Shown here: positions 42,396-56,990 of the stretch, one piece after another
Layout: each line of letters begins with the position of its first letter
Numbering within the stretch: position 1 is the first letter of the stretch
Assembly: GCA_036250195.1 (NCBI GenBank)
Contig: JAVHZZ010000015.1
Location: forward strand, 806,001-870,000
Reading direction: 5' to 3'
DNA length: 64,000 nt
Source: Mixophyes australis
Lineage: Eukaryota; Chordata; Amphibia; Anura; Limnodynastidae
The notes under the pieces: generated by a model
Seen by the model: only the letters and a program-made list of their open reading frames with translations
The model's database searches: none
What the model was told of the DNA's origin: nothing
Position numbers and translations under genes: made by a program

Positions 42396-44000
42396 CCATG
42401 ATTCAATTCATGATTCATGATTCGATTCATGATTCATGATTCGATTCATGATTCATGATTCAATTCATGATTCATGATTTATGATTCAATTCATGATTCA
42501 ATTCATGATTCATTTCATGATTCATGATTCGATTCATGATTCATGATTCATGATTCGATTCATGATTCATGATTCGATTCATGATTCATGATTCATAATT
42601 CATGATTCGATTCATGATTCATGATTCAATTCATGATTCATGATTCGATTCATGATTCATAATTCATGATTTATGATTCATGATTCGATTCATGATTCAT
42701 GATTCAATTCATGATTCATGATTCGATTCATGATTCATGATTAGATTCATGATTTATAATTCAAATCATGATTCATGATTCAATATTTAATTCATGATTC
42801 ATGATTCGATTCATGATTCATGATTCAATTCATGATTCATGATTCATGATTCAATTCATGATTCATGATTCAATTCATGATTCATGATTCGATTCATGAT
42901 TCATGATTCATGATTCAATTCATGATTCATGATTCATGATTCAATTCATGATTCATGATTCAATTCATGATTCATGATTCGATTCATGATTCATGATTCA
43001 TGATTCATGATTCGATTCATGATTCATGATTCAATTCATGATTCATGATTCATGATTCAATTCATGATTCATGATTCATGATTCAATTCATGATTCATGA
43101 TTCATTATTCATGATTCAATTCATGATTCAATTCATGATTCATGATTTGATTCATGATTCATGATTCAATTCATGTATCATGATTCATGATTCATGATTC
43201 AATTCATGATTCATGATTCATGATTCATGATTCATGATTCAATTCATGATTCAATTCATGATTCATGATTTGATTCATGATTCATGATTCAATTCATGAT
43301 TCATGATTCATGATTTAATTCATGATTCATGATTCATGATTCATTATTCAATTCATGATTCATGATTCATGATTCATGATTCAATTCATGATTCAATTCA
43401 TGATTCATGATTTGATTCATGATTCATGATTCAATTCATGTATCATGATTCATGATTCATGATTCAATTCATGATTCATGATTCATGATTTAATTCATGA
43501 TTCATGATTCATGATTCATTATTCAATTCATTATTCATGATTCAATTCATGATTCATGATTCGATTCATGATTCATGATTCATGATTCAAGATTCGATTC
43601 ATGAATCATGATTAATGATTCATGATTCAATTCATAAATCATGATTCATGATTCATGATTCAATTCATGATTCATGATTCGATTCATGATTCAATTCATG
43701 ATTTATGATTTATGATTCAATTTATGATTCAATTCATGATTCATGATTAGATTCATGATTCATGATTCGATTCATGATTCATGATTCAATTCATGATTTA
43801 TGATTTATAATTCAATTTATGATTCAATTCATGATTCATGATTCATGATTCGATTCATGATTCATGATTATATTCATGATTTATGATTCGATTCATGATT
43901 CATGATTCATAATTCATGATTCGATTCATGATTTATGATTCATGATTCAATTCATGATTCATGATTCAATTCATGATTCATGATTGGATTCATGATTCAT
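42396..44000 (+). repeat. ~1.6-kb tandem duplication, second copy
   Basis: Repeats 40,805-42,395 with a 19-bp gain and small changes such as cattattcatgattcaattc near 43,530. Its gaatcatgattaatg landmark at 43,603 lies 1,603 bp after that of the first copy (42,000). The exact end is uncertain because the next block shares its words. Confidence 0.85.
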
Positions 44001-46885
44001 GATTCAATTCATGATTCATGATTAAATGATTCAATTAATGATTCATGATTCGATTCATGATTCATGATTCATGATTCAATTCATGATTCATGATTCGATT
44101 CATGATTCATGATTCATGATTCAATTCATGATTCATGATTCATGATTCAATTCATGATTCATGATTCAATTCATGATTCATGATTCGATTCATGATTCAT
44201 GATTCATGATTCATGATTCGATTCATGATTCATGATTTAATTCATGATTCATGATTCATGATTCAATTCATGATTCATGATTCATGATTCATGATTCAAT
44301 TCATGATTCATGATTCATTATTCATGATTCATGATTCATTATTCATGATTCAATTCATGATTCAATTCATGATTCATGATTTGATTCATGTTTCATGATT
44401 CAATTCATGTATCATGATTCATGATTCATGATTCAATTCATGATTCATGATTCATGATTCATGATTCAATTCATGATTCAATTCATGATTCATGATTTGA
44501 TTCATGATTCATGATTCAATTCATGATTCATGATTCATGATTTAATTCATGATTCATGATTCATGATTCATTATTCAATTCATGATTCATGATTCATGAT
44601 TCATGATTCATGATTCAATTCATGATTCAATTCATGATTCATGAATTGAATCATGATTCATGATTCATGATTTAATTCATGATTCATGATTCATGATTCA
44701 TTATTCAATTCATGATTCATGATTCAATTCATGATTCATGATTCGATTCATGATTCATGATTCATGATTCAAGATTCGATTCATGAATCATGATTAATGA
44801 TTCATGATTCAATTCATAAATCATGATTCATGATTCATGATTCAATTCATGATTCATGATTCGATTCATGATTCAATTCATGATTTATAATTTATGATTC
44901 AATTTATGATTCAATTCATGATTCATGATTCATGATTAGATTCATGATTCATGATTCGATTCATGATTCATGATTCAATTCATGATTTATGATTTATAAT
45001 TCAATTTATGATTCAATTCATGATTCATGATTCATGATTCAATTCATGATTCATGATTCATGATTTAATTCATGATTCATGATTCATGATTCGATTCATG
45101 ATTCATGATTATATTCATGATTTATGATTCGATTCATGATTCATGATTCATAATTCATGATTCGATTCATGATTTATGATTCATGATTTAATTCATGATT
45201 CATGATTCAATTCATGATTCATGATTGGATTCATGATTCATGATTCAATTCATGATTCATGATTAAATGATTCAATTAATGATTCATGATTCGATTCATG
45301 ATTCATGATTCATGATTCAATGCATGATTCATGATTCGATTTATGATTCATGATTCAATTCATGATTCATGATTTATGATTCAATTTATGATTCAATTCA
45401 TGATTCATGATTTAATTCATGATTCATGATTTGATTCATGATTCATGATTCAATTCATGATTCATTTCATGATTCATGATTCAATTCATGATTCATTTCA
45501 TGATTCATGATTCAATTCATGATTCATGATTCATGATTCAATTCATGATTCATGATTCATGATTCAATTCATGATTCAATTCATGATTCATTTCATGATT
45601 CATGATTCGATTCATGATTCATGATTCATGATTCGATTCATGATTCATGATTCGATTCATGATTCATGATTCATAATTCATGATTCAATTCATGATTCAT
45701 GATTCAATTCATGATTCATGATTTGATTCATGATTCATAATTCATGATTTATGATTCATGATTCGATTCATGATTCATGATTCAATTCATGATTCATGAT
45801 TCGATTCATGATTCATGATTAGATTCATGATTTATAATTCAAATCATGATTCATGATTCAATATTTAATTCATGATTCATGATTCGATTCATGATTCATG
45901 ATTCAATTCATGATTCATAATTCATTATTTAATTCATGATTCATGATTTGATTCATGAGTCATGATTCCATTCATGATTCATGATTCATGATTCAATTCA
46001 TGATTCAAGATTCATGATTCAATTCATGATTCATGATTCAATTCATGATTCATGATTCGATTCATGATTCATGATTCATGATTCATGATTCGATTCATGA
46101 TTCATGATTCAATTCATGATTCATGATTCAATTCATGATTCATGATTCATGATTCATGATTCAATTCATGATTCATGATTCATTATTCATGATTCAATTC
46201 ATGATTCAATTCATGATTCATGATTTGATTCATGATTCATGATTCAATTCATGTATCATGATTCATGATTCATGATTCAATTCATGATTCATGATTCATG
46301 ATTCATGATTCATGATTCCATTCATGATTCAATTCATGATTCATGATTTGATTCATGATTCATGATTCAATTCATGATTCATGATTCATGATTTAATTCA
46401 TGATTCATGATTCATGATTCATTATTCAATTCATGATTCATGATTCATGATTCATGATTCAATTCATGATTCAATTCATGATTCATGATTTGATTCATGA
46501 TTCATGATTCAATTCATGTATCATGATTCATGATTCAATTCATGATTCATGATTCATGATTTAATTCATGATTCATGATTCATGATTCATTATTCAATTC
46601 ATGATTCATGATTCAATTCATGATTCATGATTCGATTCATGATTCATGATTCATGATTCAAGATTCGATTCATGAATCATGATTAATGATTCATGATTCA
46701 ATTCATAAATCATGATTCATGATTCATGATTCAATTCATGATTCATGATTCGATTCATGATTCAATTCATGATTTATGATTTATGATTCAATTTATGATT
46801 CAATTCATGATTCATGATTCATGATTAGATTCATGATTCATGATTCGATTCATGATTCATGATTCAATTCATGATTTATGATTTA
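44001..46885 (+). repeat. Right-hand block with further gaatcatgattaatg units
   Basis: Two more units marked by gattcatgaatcatg (44,785 and 46,674) and by ttatattcatg (45,109, then 46,991) follow at unequal spacings of 1,182 and 1,889 bp. Private words include gaattgaatcatg at 44,643, repeated cattattcatg near 44,330, and tgagtcatg at 45,957. The variant gattaaatgattcaattaatg first appears at about 44,022 and replaces the gattcaattcatg form used to the left. Confidence 0.75.
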
Positions 46886-49450
46886 TGATTCAATTTATGA
46901 TTCAATTCATGATTCATGATTCATGATTCAATTCATGATTCATGATTCATGATTTAATTCATGATTCATGATTCGATTCATGATTCATGATTATATTCAT
47001 GATTTATGATTCGATTCATGATTCATGATTAATAATTCATGATTCGATTCATGATTTATGATTCATGATTCAATTCATGATTCATGATTCAATTCATGAT
47101 TCATGATTGGATTCATGATTCATGATTCAATTCATGATTCATGATTAAATGATTCAATTAATGATTCATGATTCGATTCATGATTCATGATTCATGATTC
47201 AATGCATGATTCATGATTCGATTTATGATTCATGATTCAATTCATGATTCATGATTTATGATTCAATTTATGATTCAATTCATGATTCATGATTCAATTC
47301 ATGATTCGAGATTCATGATTCGATTCATGAATCATGATTCATTATTCGATTCATGATTAGATTCATGATTCATGATTAATGATTTATGATTCGTTTCATG
47401 ATTCATGATTCATTTCATGATTCGTGTTTCGACTCATAATTCATGATTCAATTCATGATTCATGATTCAATTCATGATTCATGTTTCGATTCATGATTCA
47501 TGATTCGATTCATGATTCATGATTCAATTCATGATTCATGATTCATAATTCATGATTCGATTCATGATTCATGATTCGATTCATAATTCATGATTCATGA
47601 TTTAATTCATGATTCATGATTCATGATTCATGATTCAATTCATGATTCATGATTCGATTCATGATTCATGATTCAATTCATGATTCATGATTCGATTCAT
47701 GATTCATGATTCAATTCATGATTTATGATTCAATTTATGATTGAATTCATGATTCATGATTAGATTCATGATTCATGATTCGATTCATGATTCATGATTC
47801 AATTCATGATTTATGATTTATGATTCAATTTATGATTCAATTCATGATACATGATTCAATTCATGATTCATGATTCATAATTCGATTCATGATTCATGAT
47901 TCAATTCATGATTCATGATTCATGATTCAATTCATGATTCATGATTCGATTCATGATTCATGATTCAATTCATGATTCATGATTCATGATTCAATTCATG
48001 ATTCATGATTCATGATTCAATTCATGATTCATGATTCAAATTATGATTCATGATTCGATTCATGATTCATGATTCGATTCATGATTCATGATTCGATTCA
48101 TGATTCATGATTCGATTCATGATTCATGATTCGATTCATGATTCATGATTCAATTCATGATTCATGATTCAATTCATGATTCATGATTCAATTCATGATT
48201 CATGATGCGATTCATGATTCATGATTCGATTCATGATTCATGATTCAATTCATGATTCAATTCCTGATTCATTTCATGATTCATGATTCTATTCATGATT
48301 CATGATTCGATTCATGATTCATGATTCGATTCATGATTCATGATTCATAATTCATGATTCGATTCATGATTCATGATTCATGATTCAAGATTCAATTCAT
48401 GATTCATGATTCAATTCATGATTCATGATTCGATTCATGATTCATAATTCATGATTTATGAATCATGATTCGATTCATGATTCATGATTCATGATTCAAT
48501 TCATGATTCATGATTCGATTCATGATTCATGATTAGATTCATAATTTATAATTCAAATCATGATTCATGATTCGATTCATGATTCATGATTCAATTCATG
48601 ATTCATGATTCATTATTTAATTCATGATTCATGATTCGATTCATGATTCATGATTCAATTCATGATTCATGATTCATGATTCAATTCATGATTCATGATT
48701 CAATTCATGATTCATGATTTATGATTCAATTCATGATTCAATTCATGATTCATGATTCGATTCATGAATTATGATTCAATTCATGATTCATGATTCATAA
48801 TTCATGATTCGATTCATGATTCTTGATTCGATTCATGATTCATGATTCATGATTTGATTCATGATTCATGATTCATGATTCGATTCATGATTCATGATTC
48901 GATTCATGATTCATGATTCAATTCATGATTCATGATTCGATTCATGATCCATGATTCGATTCATGATTCATCGTTTATGATTCAATTCATGATTCAATTC
49001 ATGATTCATTTCATGATTCATGATTCGATTCATGATTCATGATTCAATTCATGATTCATGATTTATGATTCAATTCATGATTCATGATTTAATTCTTGAT
49101 TCATGATTCATGATTCAATTCATGATTCATGATTCATGATCCATAATTCAATTCATGATTCATGATTCAATTCATGATTCACGATTCGATTCATGATTCA
49201 TGATTCGATTCATGATTCATGATTAAATTCATGATTCATGATTTATGATTCAATTCATGATTCAATTCATGATTCATTTCATGATTCATGATTCGATTCA
49301 TGATTCATGATTCATGATTCGATTCATGATTCATGATTCGATTCATGATTCATGATTCATAATTCATGATTCAATTCATGATTCATGATTCAATTCATGA
49401 TTCATGATTCGATTCATGATTCATGATTCGATTCATGATTCATGATTAAA
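46886..49450 (+). repeat. 2,565-bp tandem duplication, first copy
   Basis: At least nine landmarks are exactly 2,565 bp from their partners: ttatattc 46991/49556, aataattc 47031/49596, gactcataattc 47431/49996, gatacatg 47846/50411, cataattcg 47876/50441, caaattatg 48037/50602, gatgcg 48207/50772, catcgtttatg 48971/51536 and cacgattcg 49181/51746. Alignment fails upstream of about 46,886 (atttatgattcaattt against taaatgattcaattt), which sets the boundary. I noticed no difference between the copies at these sites. Confidence 0.95.
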
Positions 49451-52015
49451 TGATTCAATTTATGATTCAATTCATGATTCATGATTCATGATTCAATTCA
49501 TGATTCATGATTCATGATTTAATTCATGATTCATGATTCGATTCATGATTCATGATTATATTCATGATTTATGATTCGATTCATGATTCATGATTAATAA
49601 TTCATGATTCGATTCATGATTTATGATTCATGATTCAATTCATGATTCATGATTCAATTCATGATTCATGATTGGATTCATGATTCATGATTCAATTCAT
49701 GATTCATGATTAAATGATTCAATTAATGATTCATGATTCGATTCATGATTCATGATTCATGATTCAATGCATGATTCATGATTCGATTTATGATTCATGA
49801 TTCAATTCATGATTCATGATTTATGATTCAATTTATGATTCAATTCATGATTCATGATTCAATTCATGATTCGAGATTCATGATTCGATTCATGAATCAT
49901 GATTCATTATTCGATTCATGATTAGATTCATGATTCATGATTAATGATTTATGATTCGTTTCATGATTCATGATTCATTTCATGATTCGTGTTTCGACTC
50001 ATAATTCATGATTCAATTCATGATTCATGATTCAATTCATGATTCATGTTTCGATTCATGATTCATGATTCGATTCATGATTCATGATTCAATTCATGAT
50101 TCATGATTCATAATTCATGATTCGATTCATGATTCATGATTCGATTCATAATTCATGATTCATGATTTAATTCATGATTCATGATTCATGATTCATGATT
50201 CAATTCATGATTCATGATTCGATTCATGATTCATGATTCAATTCATGATTCATGATTCGATTCATGATTCATGATTCAATTCATGATTTATGATTCAATT
50301 TATGATTGAATTCATGATTCATGATTAGATTCATGATTCATGATTCGATTCATGATTCATGATTCAATTCATGATTTATGATTTATGATTCAATTTATGA
50401 TTCAATTCATGATACATGATTCAATTCATGATTCATGATTCATAATTCGATTCATGATTCATGATTCAATTCATGATTCATGATTCATGATTCAATTCAT
50501 GATTCATGATTCGATTCATGATTCATGATTCAATTCATGATTCATGATTCATGATTCAATTCATGATTCATGATTCATGATTCAATTCATGATTCATGAT
50601 TCAAATTATGATTCATGATTCGATTCATGATTCATGATTCGATTCATGATTCATGATTCGATTCATGATTCATGATTCGATTCATGATTCATGATTCGAT
50701 TCATGATTCATGATTCAATTCATGATTCATGATTCAATTCATGATTCATGATTCAATTCATGATTCATGATGCGATTCATGATTCATGATTCGATTCATG
50801 ATTCATGATTCAATTCATGATTCAATTCCTGATTCATTTCATGATTCATGATTCTATTCATGATTCATGATTCGATTCATGATTCATGATTCGATTCATG
50901 ATTCATGATTCATAATTCATGATTCGATTCATGATTCATGATTCATGATTCAAGATTCAATTCATGATTCATGATTCAATTCATGATTCATGATTCGATT
51001 CATGATTCATAATTCATGATTTATGAATCATGATTCGATTCATGATTCATGATTCATGATTCAATTCATGATTCATGATTCGATTCATGATTCATGATTA
51101 GATTCATAATTTATAATTCAAATCATGATTCATGATTCGATTCATGATTCATGATTCAATTCATGATTCATGATTCATTATTTAATTCATGATTCATGAT
51201 TCGATTCATGATTCATGATTCAATTCATGATTCATGATTCATGATTCAATTCATGATTCATGATTCAATTCATGATTCATGATTTATGATTCAATTCATG
51301 ATTCAATTCATGATTCATGATTCGATTCATGAATTATGATTCAATTCATGATTCATGATTCATAATTCATGATTCGATTCATGATTCTTGATTCGATTCA
51401 TGATTCATGATTCATGATTTGATTCATGATTCATGATTCATGATTCGATTCATGATTCATGATTCGATTCATGATTCATGATTCAATTCATGATTCATGA
51501 TTCGATTCATGATCCATGATTCGATTCATGATTCATCGTTTATGATTCAATTCATGATTCAATTCATGATTCATTTCATGATTCATGATTCGATTCATGA
51601 TTCATGATTCAATTCATGATTCATGATTTATGATTCAATTCATGATTCATGATTTAATTCTTGATTCATGATTCATGATTCAATTCATGATTCATGATTC
51701 ATGATCCATAATTCAATTCATGATTCATGATTCAATTCATGATTCACGATTCGATTCATGATTCATGATTCGATTCATGATTCATGATTAAATTCATGAT
51801 TCATGATTTATGATTCAATTCATGATTCAATTCATGATTCATTTCATGATTCATGATTCGATTCATGATTCATGATTCATGATTCGATTCATGATTCATG
51901 ATTCGATTCATGATTCATGATTCATAATTCATGATTCAATTCATGATTCATGATTCAATTCATGATTCATGATTCGATTCATGATTCATGATTCGATTCA
52001 TGATTCATGATTAAA
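49451..52015 (+). repeat. 2,565-bp tandem duplication, second copy
   Basis: Direct continuation of the first copy, joined at about 49,450 within gattaaatgattcaatttatg. The constant spacing means there are no length differences between the landmarks, a sharp contrast with the older repeats of the window. The copy ends at about 52,015, where gattaaattcatg continues into a 223-bp repeat while the first copy crosses into the junction. Confidence 0.95.
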
Positions 52016-53047
52016 TTCATGATTCATGATTTATGATTCAATTCATGATTCAATTCATGATTCATTTCATGATTCATGATTCGATTCATGATTCATGCTT
52101 CATGATTCGATTCATGATTCATGATTCGATTCATGATTCATGATTCATAATTCATGATTCAATTCATGATTCATGATTCGATTCATGATTCATGATTAGA
52201 TTCATGATTTATAATTCAAATCATGATTCATGATTCAATATTTAATTCATGATTCATGATTCGATTCATGATTCATGATTCAATTCATGATTCATGATTC
52301 ATTATTTAATTCATGATTCATGATTCATGATTCAATTCATGATTCATGATTCAATTCATGATTCATGATTCGATTCATAATTCATGATTCATGATTCGAT
52401 TCATGATTCATGATTCCATTCATGATTCATGATTCATGATTCAATTCATGATTCATGATTCATGATTCAATTCATGATTCATGATTCAATTCATGATTCA
52501 TGATTCGATTCATAATTCATGATTCATGATTCATGATTCGATTCATGATTCATGATTCAATTCATGATTCATGATTCATGATTCAATTCATGATTCATGA
52601 TTCATGATTCATGATTCAATTCATGATTCATTATTCATGATTCAATTCATGATTCAATTCATGATTCATGATTTGATTCATGATTCATGATTCAATTCAT
52701 GTATCATGATTCATGATTCATGATTCAATTCATGATTCATGATTCATGATTCATGATTCATGATTCATGATTCATGATTCAATTCATGATTCATGATTCA
52801 TGATTCAATTCATGATTCATGATTCATGATTCATGATTCATGATTCAATTCATGATTCAATTCATGATTCATGATTTGATTCATGATTCATGATTCAATT
52901 CATGTATCATGATTCATGATTCATGATTCAATTCATGATTCATGATTCATGATTTAATTCATGATTCATGACTCATGATTCATTATTCAATTCATGATTC
53001 ATGATTCAATTCATGATTCATGATTCGATTCATGATTCATGATTCAT
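51416..53047 (+). repeat. 1.6-kb tandem duplication (51-54 kb), first copy
   Basis: Partners at 1,613-bp spacing are gtttatg 51538/53151, ccataattc 51706/53319, cacgattcg 51746/53359, gcttcatg 52097/53710 and gactcatg 52970/54583. At the start the spacing is 1,632 bp (gatttgattc 51416/53048), one 19-mer more in this copy. It overlaps the end of the second 2,565-bp copy, so the two duplications share sequence. Confidence 0.9.
51788..52190 (+). repeat. 223-bp local tandem duplication
   Basis: The word ttaaattcatgattcatg begins at 51,788 and 52,011, and again at 53,401 and 53,624, each pair 223 bp apart. In the first 2,565-bp copy the pair 49,223/49,446 shows the same spacing, but its second member is cut short by the 2,565-bp junction. 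The second member here carries a private gcttcatg (52,097), also present at 53,710, so the 223-bp event and this mutation preceded the next 1.6-kb duplication. Confidence 0.85.
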
Positions 53048-54664
53048 GATTTGATTCATGATTCATGATTCATGATTCGATTCATGATTCATGATTCAAT
53101 TCATGATTCATGATTCGATTCATGATTCATGATTCGATTCATGATTCATGGTTTATGATTCAATTCATGATTCAATTCATGATTCATTTCATGATTCATG
53201 ATTCGATTCATGATTCATGATTCAATTCATGATTCATGATTTATGATTCAATTCATGATTCATGATTTAATTCTTGATTCATGATTCATGATTCAATTCA
53301 TGATTCATGATTCATGATCCATAATTCAATTCATGATTCATGATTCAATTCATGATTCACGATTCGATTCATGATTCATGATTCGATTCATGATTCATGA
53401 TTAAATTCATGATTCATGATTTATGATTCAATTCATGATTCAATTAATGATTCATTTCATGATTCATGATTCGATTCATGATTCATGATTCATGATTCGA
53501 TTCATGATTCATGATTCGATTCATGATTCATGATTCATAATTCATGATTCAATTCATGATTCATGATTCAATTCATGATTCATGATTCGATTCATGATTC
53601 ATGATTCGATTCATGATTCATGATTAAATTCATGATTCATGATTTATGATTCAATTCATGATTCAATTCATGATTCATTTCATGATTCATGATTCGATTC
53701 ATGATTCATGCTTCATGATTCGATTCATGATTCATGATTCGATTCATGATTCATGATTCATAATTCATGATTCATAATTCATGATTCAATTCATGATTCA
53801 TGATTCGATTCATGATTCATGATTAGATTCATGATTTATAATTCAAATCATGATTCATGATTCAATATTTAATTCATGATTCATGATTCGATTCATGATT
53901 CATGATTCAATTCATGATTCATGATTCATTATTTAATTCATGATTCATGATTCATGATTCAATTCATGATTCATGATTCAATTCATGATTCATGATTCGA
54001 TTCATAATTCATGATTCATGATTCGATTCATGATTCATGATTCCATTCATGATTCATGATTCATGATTCAATTCATGATTCATGATTCATGATTCAATTC
54101 ATGATTCATGATTCAATTCATGATTCATGATTCGATTCATAATTCATGATTCATGATTCATGATTCGATTCATGATTCATGATTCAATTCATGATTCATG
54201 ATTCATGATTCAATTCATGATTCATGATTCATGATTCATGATTCAATTCATGATTCATTATTCATGATTCAATTCATGATTCAATTCATGATTCATGATT
54301 TGATTCATGATTCATGATTCAATTCATGTATCATGATTCATGATTCATGATTCAATTCATGATTCATGATTCATGATTCATGATTCATGATTCAATTCAT
54401 GATTCATGATTCATGATTCAATTCATGATTCATGATTCATGATTCATGATTCATGATTCAATTCATGATTCAATTCATGATTCATGATTTGATTCATGAT
54501 TCATGATTCAATTCATGTATCATGATTCATGATTCATGATTCAATTCATGATTCATGATTCATGATTTAATTCATGATTCATGACTCATGATTCATTATT
54601 CAATTCATGATTCATGATTCAATTCATGATTCATGATTCGATTCATGATTCATGATTCATGATT
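53048..54664 (+). repeat. 1.6-kb tandem duplication (51-54 kb), second copy
   Basis: Begins at an exchange junction where gattcatgattcatgatt runs into tgattcatg instead of the usual caagattcg. It reads catggtttatg at about 53,148 where the first copy has catcgtttatg, and has a 14-bp gain (a second cataattcatg) at about 53,770. The private gcttcatg is shared. It ends at the caagattcg landmark (54,665). Confidence 0.88.
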
Positions 54665-56990
54665 CAAGATTCGATTCATGATTCATGATTCATGATTTAA
54701 TTCATGATTCATGATTCGATTCATGATTCATGATTCAATTCATGATTTATGATTTATAATTCAATTTATGATTCGATTCATGATTCATGATTTAATTCAT
54801 GATTCATGAATCATGATTCGATTCATGATTCATGATTCCTGATTCGATTCATGATTCATGATTCATGATTCATTATTCAATTCATGATTCATGATTCATG
54901 ATTTGATTCATGATTCATGATTTATGATTGAATTCATGATTCATGATTCGATTCATGATTCATAATTCATGATTCATGATTCATGATTAAATTCATGATT
55001 TATGATTTATGATTCAATTTATGATTCAATTCATGATTCATGATTCAATTCATGATTCATGATTCAAATTATGATTCATGATTCGATTCATGATTCGATT
55101 CATGATTCATGATTCGATTCATGATTCATGATTCGATTCATGATTCATGATTCGATTCATGATTCATGATTTAATTCATGATTCATGATTCAATTCATGA
55201 TTCATGATTCATGATTCATGATTCAATTCATGATTCATGATTCAATTCATGATTCATGATGCGATTCATGATTCATGATTCGATTCATGATTCATGATTC
55301 AATTCATGATTCATGATTTATGATTCAATTCATGATTCAATTCCTGATTCATTTCATGATTCATGATTCTATTCATGATTCATGATTCGATTCATGATTC
55401 ATGATTCGATTCATGATTCATGATTCATAATTCATGATTCGATTCATGATTCATGATTCATGATTCAAGATTCAATTCATGATTCATGATTCAATTCATG
55501 ATTCATGATTCGATTCATGATTCATAATTCATGATTTATGAATCATGATTCGATTCATGATTCATGATTCATGATTCAATTTATGATTCATGATTCGATT
55601 CATGATTCATGATTAGATTCATAATTTATAATTCAAATCATGATTCATGATTCGATTCATGATTCATGATTCAATTCATGATTCATGATTCATTATTTAA
55701 TTCATGATTCATGATTCGATTCATGATTCATGGTTTATGATTCAATTCATGATTCAATTCATGATTCATTTCATGATTCATGATTCGATTCATGATTCAT
55801 GATTCAATTCATGATTCATGATTTATGATTCAATTCATGATTCATGATTTAATTCTTGATTCATGATTCATGATTCAATTCATGATTCATGATTCATGAT
55901 CCATAATTCAATTCATGATTCATGATTCAATTCATGATTCATGATTCGATTCATGATTCATGATTCGATTCATGATTCATGATTAAATTCATGATTCATG
56001 ATTTATGATTCAATTCATGATTCAATTCATGATTCATTTCATGATTCATGATTCGATTCATGATTCATGATTCATGATTCGATTCATGATTCATGATTCG
56101 ATTCATGATTCATGATTCATAATTCATGATTCAATTCATGATTCATGATTCAATTCATGATTCATGATTCGATTCATGATTCATAATTCATGATTTATTA
56201 TTCATGATTCGATTCATGATTCATGATTCAATTCATGATTCATGATTCGATTCATGATTCATGATTAGATTCATGATTTATAATTCAAATCATGATTCAT
56301 GATTCAATATTTAATTTATGATTCATGATTCGATTCATGATTCATGATTCAATTCATGATTCATGATTCATTATTTAATTCATGATTCATGATTCGATTC
56401 ATGATTCATGATTCCATTCATGATTCATGATTCATGATTCAATTCATGATTCATGATTCATGATTCAATTCATGATTCAATTCATGATTCATGATTCGAT
56501 TCATAATTCATGATTCATGATTCATGATTCGATTCATGATTCATGATTCAATTCATGATTCATGATTCATGATTCAATTCATGATTCATGATTCATGATT
56601 CATGATTCAATTCATGATTCATGATTTGATTCATGATTCATGATTCAATTCATGTATCATGATTCATGATTCATGATTCAATTCATGATTCATGATTCAT
56701 GATTCATGATTCATGATTCAATTCATGATTCATGATTCATGATTCAATTCATGATTCATGATTCATGATTCATGATTCATGATTCAATTCATGATTCAAT
56801 TCATGATTCATGATTTGATTCATGATTCATGATTCAATTCATGTATCATGATTCATGATTCATGATTCAATTCATGATTCATGATTCATGATTTAATTCA
56901 TGATTCATGACTCATGATTCATTATTCAATTCATGATTCATGATTCAATTCATGATTCATGATTCGATTCATGATTCATGATTCATGATT
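54665..56990 (+). repeat. Higher-order repeat C, copy 1 (2,326 bp)
   Basis: Anchored by caagattcgattcatg at 54,665, with the next copy at 56,991. The alpha block (55,065/57,391, also 2,326 bp) has one heptamer missing from its second G unit, shared by all three full C copies. Private words include tgaatcatg near 54,808 and gattcctgattcg near 54,836. Order inside: gattgaattc, caaattatg, gatgcg, aattcctg, tttatgaatc, ttcataattt, ggtttatg, tccataattc, attagattcatg, paired gtatcatg, gactcatg. Confidence 0.87.
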
